A stretch of 9,033 nt of DNA, from contig SLHN01000014.1 of NCBI GenBank assembly GCA_007136145.1, positions 1-9,033 of the forward strand. The letters are read 5' to 3'. Each line of letters begins with the position of its first letter. Positions within the stretch are counted from its first letter, which is position 1. This DNA comes from Thioalkalivibrio sp. Its GTDB lineage: Bacteria; Pseudomonadota; Gammaproteobacteria; Ectothiorhodospirales; Ectothiorhodospiraceae. Shown piece by piece: positions 4,454 to 9,033 of this stretch. The translations under genes and the position numbers were made by a program. A model generated the notes under the pieces. It worked only from the letters and a program-made list of their open reading frames with translations, was not told where the DNA came from and searched no databases.

Positions 4454-5793
4454 AGACGCCGACCATTACCCTGAAGGAATTCGCCCGGCGCCGGCAACGC
4501 CTGATGCAGGCCATGGGCAAGAATTCGATCGCGGTCATACCCGCGGCGAGCGAGCGCCTGCGTAACCGCGATGTCGAATACGCGTTTCGTCAGGACAGCG
4601 ATTTTCTTTATCTGACCGGTTTTCCGGAGCCGGATGCGGTGGCTGTCCTGGTTCCGGGGCGCGATGCCGGCGAGTACGTGCTCTTCTGCCGAGACCGGGA
4701 TCCTGTCATGGAGACCTGGAGTGGGCGTCGGGCGGGGCCGGAAGGTGCGATCGCCGCTTACGGTGCCGACTGTGCATTTCCGATCGGTGACATCGGTGAG
4801 ATCCTGCCGGGCTTGATGGAGAATCGGACCACGCTGTGCGCGCCCTTCGGCCATAGCGAGGCACTGGATCGGCGGCTGTTCGGGTGGGTAAATCAGGTGC
4901 GCTCAAAGGTCCGGTCCGGGGTTCGAGCTCCTTGCGAGTTCTTTGCGCTTGAACATCATCTGCACGAGCAGCGGCTGTTCAAACAGGCTGGGGAATTCCG
5001 CATGATGCGTCACGCCGCGACGATTTCGGCCAATGCTCACAGACGCGCGATGCAGGTTTGCAGGCCAGGGATGATCGAGTACGAGATCGAGGCCGAATTG
5101 CTGCACGAGTTTCGCCGGCACGGCACAGAGCCCGCCTACCATTCGATTGTCGGCGGCGGCGAGAATGGTTGCATTCTGCATTACATCGAGAACAGGAGTC
5201 CCCTCCGTGATGGCGATCTCCTGCTGATTGACGCGGGTTGCGAGTACGGAGGATACGCGTCGGATATCACTCGGACGTTCCCGGTCTCGGGACGGTTCAG
5301 CGCGGAGCAGCGTGAAGTCTATGAGGTGGTCCTGGAGGCGCAGGCCGCGGCCATTGCCAAGGCCGTTCCCGGGAATCACTGGAACGATCCGCACGATGCG
5401 GCAGTGGCAACAATCACCCGTGGTCTGCGGGCTCTGGGCGTGCTGAAGGGTCGACCCTCGGATCTGATTCGCAAGGAAGCCTTCAAGCCCTATTACATGC
5501 ACCGCACCGGGCACTGGCTTGGGCTCGATGTGCACGATGTCGGCGATTACCGCATTGGCGATACCTGGCGTCTGCTTGAACCTGGCATGGTAATGACCGT
5601 CGAGCCCGGCCTGTACTTCGGCCCCCAGACCAAGGCGCCCAAGGCACTCCGCGGGATTGGGGTTCGCATCGAGGACGACGTCGCGCTGACCCGCTCCGGG
5701 CACGAGGTCTTGAGCGGAGAATGCCCGAAGACCGTGGCGGAGATCGAGTCGTGCATGGCGGCTGAAGTCACTTCGCGATCCGGAGCCGCATGA
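4450..5793 (+). CDS. pepP: Xaa-Pro aminopeptidase P
   Basis: A cytoplasmic metallopeptidase that removes the N-terminal residue from peptides with proline in second position. The 447-aa length fits the family. The N-terminal creatinase-like domain (about 1-175) includes DSDFLYLTGFPEPDAV (49-64). The pita-bread catalytic domain (about 180-435) keeps all five metal ligands: D261 and D272 (in LLLIDAG and ASDITRTF), H355 (MHRTGHWLGLDVHDVG), E385 (TVEPGLY) and E408 (GVRIEDD). The substrate-site histidines H244 and H362 are also present. Numbering is one or two off E. coli PepP (D260, D271, H354, E383, E406). Translation is coupled at both ends by ATGA overlaps, to ygfB and ubiH. The AGGAG at 4430-4434 is rather far (15 bases) from the ATG, so coupling probably matters. 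Confidence 0.97.
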   Translation: MKTPTITLKEFARRRQRLMQAMGKNSIAVIPAASERLRNRDVEYAFRQDSDFLYLTGFPEPDAVAVLVPGRDAGEYVLFCRDRDPVMETWSGRRAGPEGAIAAYGADCAFPIGDIGEILPGLMENRTTLCAPFGHSEALDRRLFGWVNQVRSKVRSGVRAPCEFFALEHHLHEQRLFKQAGEFRMMRHAATISANAHRRAMQVCRPGMIEYEIEAELLHEFRRHGTEPAYHSIVGGGENGCILHYIENRSPLRDGDLLLIDAGCEYGGYASDITRTFPVSGRFSAEQREVYEVVLEAQAAAIAKAVPGNHWNDPHDAAVATITRGLRALGVLKGRPSDLIRKEAFKPYYMHRTGHWLGLDVHDVGDYRIGDTWRLLEPGMVMTVEPGLYFGPQTKAPKALRGIGVRIEDDVALTRSGHEVLSGECPKTVAEIESCMAAEVTSRSGAA

Positions 5794-7046
5794 TGAAGGC
5801 GCGCAGAAGGAACTGCGATGTCTTGATCATTGGTGCGGGTCCGGTGGGTGCGCTTCTGGCCTGCGTGATGGCCCGTGCTGGCCATCAGGTAGTCCTTGCG
5901 GAGCGCGGCCGACGAAAAGCCGACCCCGGGCACAGCCGCGATACACGTGGTTACGCGCTCTCTGCCGGCTCGGTCACGATCCTGGACGATCTCGGCTACT
6001 GGGCACCGCTGATGGAACACGCGGAGGCGATTAAGGAGATCCACGTCAGCCGCCGGAGCGGCTTCGGCGGTGTGGTAATGGATGCTTCGAGCCATGGCGT
6101 TGCAGCGCTGGGCCAGGTGGTTCCGGCGGCCAGAATCGAAGCCATGCTTGCCACGGCACTCGCGGCGACCGATGCGCAGCTGCTCGAGCAGACAAGGCTG
6201 GAGCAGCTCGAAGCGGCTGCCGATGGACGGCGCGGTGTGGTGATCGCCGGGCCGGATGGTCGTCATCGTGTCGCCGCTCGGCTGGTGGTGGCCGCCGACG
6301 GTTCATCCTCCGAGACCAGGTCGGCAGCAGGGATCGAAGTGCTGCGCCGGCGTTATGATGCCGATGCGCTGGTATTCGACATCGAGCCTTCGCGGCCGCA
6401 TCGCGGGCGTGCCTTCGAGCGGTTCACGCCGGAAGGGCCACTGGCACTCCTGCCGCAGTCCGGGGGGCGGATGAACATCGTCTGGGTGGCACCCCCGGAA
6501 GCCTGTGCTGCCCGCCTGAGCCTGGGGGAGGTGGATCGAGTCAAGGCGTTGCAAAGGGCATTCGGCTGGCGCCTCGGCCGCCTGCGCGCGGTCGGACCGG
6601 TGGCCTGTTTTCCGCTCGAAATGGTGAGGGCGAGGCGGCTTCATGATCAGCGTCTGGTCCTCGCGGGCAACGTTGCCCATGGGCTGCATCCGGTTGCGGG
6701 GCAGGGTCTCAACCTTTCGCTGCGTGATGTTGCGGTGCTGGCTGGTGTTCTGTCGCGGGCATCGGATCCCGGCATTCCCGAATTACTCAGTGCGTATTCG
6801 CGTGCCCGGGCTTCCGATATCGAACGTGTGGCAACGGCGACCGATTTTCTGGCCCGAGGCCTGTTGGCGGACCGTGGGCTGTTACCCCATGCGCTGGGTG
6901 GAGCGATGTTGCTGCTCGATCGCGTTGATCCTCTGCGGCGCGCGTGGGCGGCGCAGGCGATGGGGTTGCAACCGCTGCCCAGGCAAAGCCTGCGCGCCAT
7001 TCCGACTTTGTCGCCGAAACCGTCAGCCAGGCCGGGCCAGAGTTAG
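5790..7046 (+). CDS. ubiH: UbiH, 2-octaprenyl-6-methoxyphenol hydroxylase
   Basis: A FAD-dependent aromatic monooxygenase of the ubiquinone pathway, acting on the membrane-associated polyprenyl-phenol intermediate in the Ubi complex. The 418-aa protein has the N-terminal FAD motif VLIIGAGPVGALLA (11-24), TRGYALSAGSV (52-62), the second FAD/NADPH motif VVAADGSSSETR (166-177) and the third, AGNVAHGLHPVAGQGLNLSL (292-311). Here the usual GD is GN, as is typical of UbiH. Specific to UbiH rather than its paralogues are IHVSRR (84-89) and VAALGQVVP (104-112), which parallel the E. coli protein as I remember it. The start overlaps the pepP stop (ATGATGA). A second ATG follows at once, so the protein begins MM or M. 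The C-terminal tail (about 395-418) is Pro/Ser-rich and likely disordered. Confidence 0.93.
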   Translation: MMKARRRNCDVLIIGAGPVGALLACVMARAGHQVVLAERGRRKADPGHSRDTRGYALSAGSVTILDDLGYWAPLMEHAEAIKEIHVSRRSGFGGVVMDASSHGVAALGQVVPAARIEAMLATALAATDAQLLEQTRLEQLEAAADGRRGVVIAGPDGRHRVAARLVVAADGSSSETRSAAGIEVLRRRYDADALVFDIEPSRPHRGRAFERFTPEGPLALLPQSGGRMNIVWVAPPEACAARLSLGEVDRVKALQRAFGWRLGRLRAVGPVACFPLEMVRARRLHDQRLVLAGNVAHGLHPVAGQGLNLSLRDVAVLAGVLSRASDPGIPELLSAYSRARASDIERVATATDFLARGLLADRGLLPHALGGAMLLLDRVDPLRRAWAAQAMGLQPLPRQSLRAIPTLSPKPSARPGQS

Positions 7047-7068
7047 GCCGGGTCCTGAGGAGTCGCCA

Positions 7069-8256
7069 ATGACGATGGAATATTCGGAACCATTCGACTG
7101 TGTCGTCGTGGGCGGTGGGGCCGCGGGTGCCGCGGCGGCCCTGGGTCTGGCCAATGCGGGCCACCGTGTCGCGCTGATCGAGCGCAGGCCGCGCCCGGTT
7201 TTCTCCGATGCGGCACCGGTCACACGGGTCGCGACATTGAACGTGGCATCAATGGCGCTGCTCGAGAATCTGGGTGTTGCGGAAGTCGTATTGCGACGGC
7301 GCGGGCATCCTTTCCATCGCATGGATGTCTGGGATGCGAACAGCGGTGCGGCACTGCGGTTCGATGCGGATGAAGTCGGCGTCCCGGTGCTGGGATGGAC
7401 GGTCGAGCATCTGGCGCTGGAAGCAAGCCTTTGGGAAGCTCTGGAGAACGCGGGTGTGGTCTTGCTGCCCGACACGAATTGGCGTGCGCTCGATTGGCGG
7501 TTGGACCGTATCGATGTGCATCTGGCGGATCAGCGCGTTCTGGGGGCAAGGCTGCTTGTGGCCGCGGACGGCGCGGAGTCGCCTTTACGCACGCGCTCCG
7601 GAATCGCGGTTCGCCGTAATCCCTATCATGCAACGGCGGTCGTGGCGACTGTGGCAACCCGGTTTCCGCACCAGGATACGGCCTGGCAGCGGTTCGACCA
7701 CGGATCGATACTCGCTTTTCTACCCCTGGCCGACGGCCGCTGCTCGATCGTTTGGTCACTGCCCGACACGTCGGCTCAGGACGTCATGCAACTCGATGAC
7801 GACGCTTTCGCACAGGCTCTCAGGGACGCGCTGGGCGGCCGTTTGGGCGATATCGAATCGGTATCGCCCCGCGCCGCGTGGCCACTCATCGGGCGTCAGG
7901 CGCAGGAGTATGCGCGGGGGCGACTGGTTCTTCTTGGCGACGCCGCGCACACGATTCACCCGCTTGCGGGACAGGGGTTGAATCTGGGTTTTGCCGATGT
8001 ACGGGAGTTGCTCAGGGTGGTGCCGGGGTCCGCCGCCGGGGGTCCCGCCAGTCCCTCCGCACTTCAGACCTACACGCGCAAGCGCCGTTGGGAAAACGAG
8101 ATCATGCTGCGTTCGATGGAATCCCTGCGCTGGCTGTTCGGAACCTCGTTGCCGGTGGTGGCTTCGGCGCGCGCGTTTGGGGTTGGGCAGGTCGATCGGC
8201 ATATGGTCCTGAAGCGATTCTTTGCCGTAACCGCCCTCGGGTCTCGTGGGTCCTGA
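7069..8256 (+). CDS. ubiI: UbiI/VisC-type FAD-dependent hydroxylase
   Basis: A 395-aa flavin monooxygenase paralogous to UbiH, expected to hydroxylate the polyprenyl-phenol ring at another carbon (C5 for UbiI). Motifs: FAD-binding CVVVGGGAAGAAAALGLA (11-28), RVATLNVASM (53-62), MDVWDANSGAALRFDA (85-100, a VisC/UbiF/UbiI signature), LVAADGAESPLR (163-174) and GDAAHTIHPLAGQGLNLG (290-307). It follows ubiH by 22 bases with a good TGAGGAG site seven bases before ATG 7069. The same frame is open upstream into ubiH, but that part is ubiH read out of frame. UbiF, UbiL and UbiM are close relatives, so the exact carbon hydroxylated is not settled by sequence. The location beside ubiH and before a gcv leader is that of E. 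coli visC/ubiI. Confidence 0.9.
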   Translation: MTMEYSEPFDCVVVGGGAAGAAAALGLANAGHRVALIERRPRPVFSDAAPVTRVATLNVASMALLENLGVAEVVLRRRGHPFHRMDVWDANSGAALRFDADEVGVPVLGWTVEHLALEASLWEALENAGVVLLPDTNWRALDWRLDRIDVHLADQRVLGARLLVAADGAESPLRTRSGIAVRRNPYHATAVVATVATRFPHQDTAWQRFDHGSILAFLPLADGRCSIVWSLPDTSAQDVMQLDDDAFAQALRDALGGRLGDIESVSPRAAWPLIGRQAQEYARGRLVLLGDAAHTIHPLAGQGLNLGFADVRELLRVVPGSAAGGPASPSALQTYTRKRRWENEIMLRSMESLRWLFGTSLPVVASARAFGVGQVDRHMVLKRFFAVTALGSRGS

Positions 8257-8262
8257 TCCTGC

Positions 8263-8325
8263 GGTGTTGATTGACACCCTGCGTGTTGCTGCTGCGTGGG
8301 CTGCGGCGAGTCGTGGCCGAGCCAC
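8263..8325 (+). other. Hairpins just after ubiI, possible operon end
   Basis: Six bases after the ubiI stop, GGTGT (8263-8267) faces ACACC (8274-8278). Further on, GTGGC-CGA-GCCAC (8313-8325) forms a second compact hairpin. Neither is followed by a T-run. The segment includes ATTGACACCCTGCG (8270-8283), identical to 449-462 downstream of ilvA. From here to 8427 I see nothing else definable. Confidence 0.35.
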
Positions 8326-8427
8326 CCACTGGCGGTATCCCGTCGCGTGACCGAATGCGTTTATTCACATGCGCGGTGTTCGATGGGATTGAGTGAATCG
8401 TTTTCGTGGATCGTGTGGCGATCTCCA

Positions 8428-8574
8428 TAAGAAAACTTTAAAGGCTATATAAAACAATCAGTTAATTTATATGGGCAAAAAATGTTCGGTTTGATCGAAG
8501 CCCAGCGGCAATGGGCCTTTCAGAACGTTGGCTACAGATGATCCACAGAGTTATCCACAGAGATTGTGGAAAAG
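8428..8574. promoter_or_regulatory. AT-rich tract plus DnaA-box cluster
   Basis: About 55 bases (8429-8483) contain only some 12 G/C, in sharp contrast to the GC-rich surroundings. About 55 bases further on lie three DnaA-box-like nonamers within 36 bases: TGATCCACA (8539-8547, one mismatch), TTATCCACA (8551-8559, perfect consensus) and TTTTCCACA on the minus strand (8574-8566, fits TTWTNCACA). Several GATC sites are close by (8409, 8420, 8493, 8540, 8621, 8675). The layout resembles a replication origin with an unwinding element next to DnaA sites. It could also be a DnaA-titrating or DnaA-regulated site. No dnaA, dnaN, gidA or rpmH is in the window. Confidence 0.5.
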
Positions 8575-8719
8575 TTACAGTCTGGTTTCAGTCTCAGGTA
8601 CTTAAAGCCAAAACCTGCATGATCCCGGGACAATTGCACTGCAAATGGACTTGACTTTCGGATGCAGTAACAAGGATCGAGCACTGAGGTGATTCCGGGT
8701 GCGAACATGGGGTTGGGGT

Positions 8720-8748
8720 TTCACCACAGGGCCAGTTTGAGCTAGACT
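8720..8748 (+). promoter_or_regulatory. Likely promoter of the glycine riboswitch/gcv transcript
   Basis: TTCACC (8720-8725) and TAGACT (8743-8748) are separated by 17 bases, predicting a start near 8755, just before the riboswitch. Between the DnaA-box cluster and this promoter (8575-8719) I see no gene or other defined element. Confidence 0.45.
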
Positions 8749-8769
8749 GCCCACTCTGCCAGCTGCGGA

Positions 8770-8966
8770 TTTTCCGTGGCTACACCTACCTGGAAGAGTG
8801 CCGCCCGCCAGCGCGGACGGCCGCCGAAGGCGCAACATCCGCCCGGAATCGCTCAGGCCACCCGGACCGGGGAGGTGATCGCAGGCAGGCTCTGGAGAGC
8901 GGCCGTTCGCGGTCCACCGAAGGGGGCGTTGGTTGCAACGCAAACTCTCAGGTTTCAGGACAGAGG
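8770..8966 (+). promoter_or_regulatory. Tandem glycine riboswitch
   Basis: Two successive glycine aptamers. The first has GGAAGAGTGCC (from 8791), GCCGAAGGCGCAAC (8822-8835) and GCTCAGGC (8851-8858), ending near GGACC; GTGGC (8777) with GCCAC (8857) can close its base. The second has CTCTGGAGAGC (8890-8900), CACCGAAGGGGGC (8915-8927) and AACTCTCAGGTTTCAGGACA (8943-8962). Its P1 stem pairs CTCTG (8890-8894) with CAGAG (8961-8965). The CCGAAG, CTCAGG and GGACAGAG blocks are the diagnostic conserved bases of the class. Such leaders usually turn on the glycine cleavage genes when glycine is abundant, with the expression platform here being the adjacent terminator. Confidence 0.9.
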
Positions 8967-9004
8967 GGCGGCCGGCGGTGAAACCCGCCGGCCGCCTTTT
9001 TTTT
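8967..9004 (+). terminator. Intrinsic terminator, riboswitch expression platform
   Basis: A perfect 12-bp stem, GGCGGCCGGCGG (8967-8978) with CCGCCGGCCGCC (8985-8996), has a TGAAAC loop and eight Ts (8997-9004). It begins directly after the aptamer-2 P1 strand. The stem can be extended downward by pairing AGAGG (8962-8966) with the U-tract, which would compete with P1 (8961-8965). This gives a simple rule: a glycine-bound P1 disfavours the full terminator. Confidence 0.9.
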
Positions 9005-9027
9005 CGTCCACACGATGAGGATGCCGG

Positions 9028-9033
9028 ATGACA
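9028..9033 (+). CDS. gcvT: Start of next gene, probably aminomethyltransferase GcvT
   Basis: Only ATGACA is inside the window. It is preceded by GAGGA (9017-9021) six bases upstream, a well-placed ribosome-binding site. Other ATGs at 9015 and 9021 are in a different frame and have poorer sites. The identity is inferred from the glycine riboswitch directly upstream and from the E. coli order ubiH-ubiI-gcvT. No protein sequence is available to confirm it. Confidence 0.5.

Noticed and set aside
6643..7068. Upstream extension of the UbiI frame into ubiH
   Set aside because: This part is ubiH read in another frame. The FAD motif begins just after ATG 7069, which has a strong ribosome-binding site.
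8257..8760. Possible small gene or tRNA in the ubiI-riboswitch gap
   Set aside because: No frame with a ribosome-binding site and sensible composition, and no cloverleaf with a T-loop GGTTCGAAT-type motif, was seen.
1..9033. CRISPR arrays, insertion sequences, phage genes or a defence system
   Set aside because: There are no regularly spaced repeats, transposase or integrase frames or phage proteins. The EVE gene alone has no restriction or methylation partner nearby, so a defence call is not supported.

Overview
The window is a stretch of GC-rich bacterial chromosome. Its gene content and order point to a gammaproteobacterium. The order zapA - 6S RNA on one strand, and ygfB - pepP - ubiH - ubiI followed by a glycine-responsive leader (presumably gcvT) on the other, matches the arrangement in Escherichia coli and Pseudomonas. 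High GC and the EVE/ilvA neighbourhood would suit a Chromatiales/Ectothiorhodospiraceae-type organism, but that placement is an inference.

Layout. Bases 1-368 (+) are the 3' end of ilvA (threonine deaminase). From about 516 to 3295 everything lies on the minus strand. Read in the direction of transcription it is: a coiled-coil TIGR02449-type protein, zapA (4-base overlap), the 6S RNA gene ssrS, an EVE-domain protein, a glutathione S-transferase-like protein and an unrecognised 110-aa protein. A divergent intergenic region (3296-3599) separates this from a plus-strand operon: an unrecognised 95-aa protein, ygfB, pepP, ubiH and ubiI. The junctions overlap by 1 or 4 bases as far as ubiH, with a 22-base gap before ubiI. 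After ubiI comes a non-coding region of about 770 bases. It holds an AT-rich tract next to three DnaA-box-like nonamers, then a promoter, a tandem glycine riboswitch and a strong intrinsic terminator. The first codons of the next gene (probably gcvT) start at the window edge.

How the parts work together. The minus-strand block pairs a cell-division factor (ZapA) and its coiled-coil neighbour with the global RNA polymerase regulator 6S RNA. The plus-strand block combines a proline-specific aminopeptidase with two flavin monooxygenases of ubiquinone synthesis. The riboswitch would tie glycine cleavage to glycine level. The fau gene (5-formyltetrahydrofolate cyclo-ligase), which normally follows ssrS, is not present here.

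Most notable non-coding items: the DnaA-box/AT-rich module at 8428-8574, a dispersed intergenic repeat with three copies (481-506, 883-938, 2484-2538; the last almost touches the 6S RNA 3' end), and a REP-like palindrome at 1749-1771. No transposase, CRISPR array or tRNA was seen.
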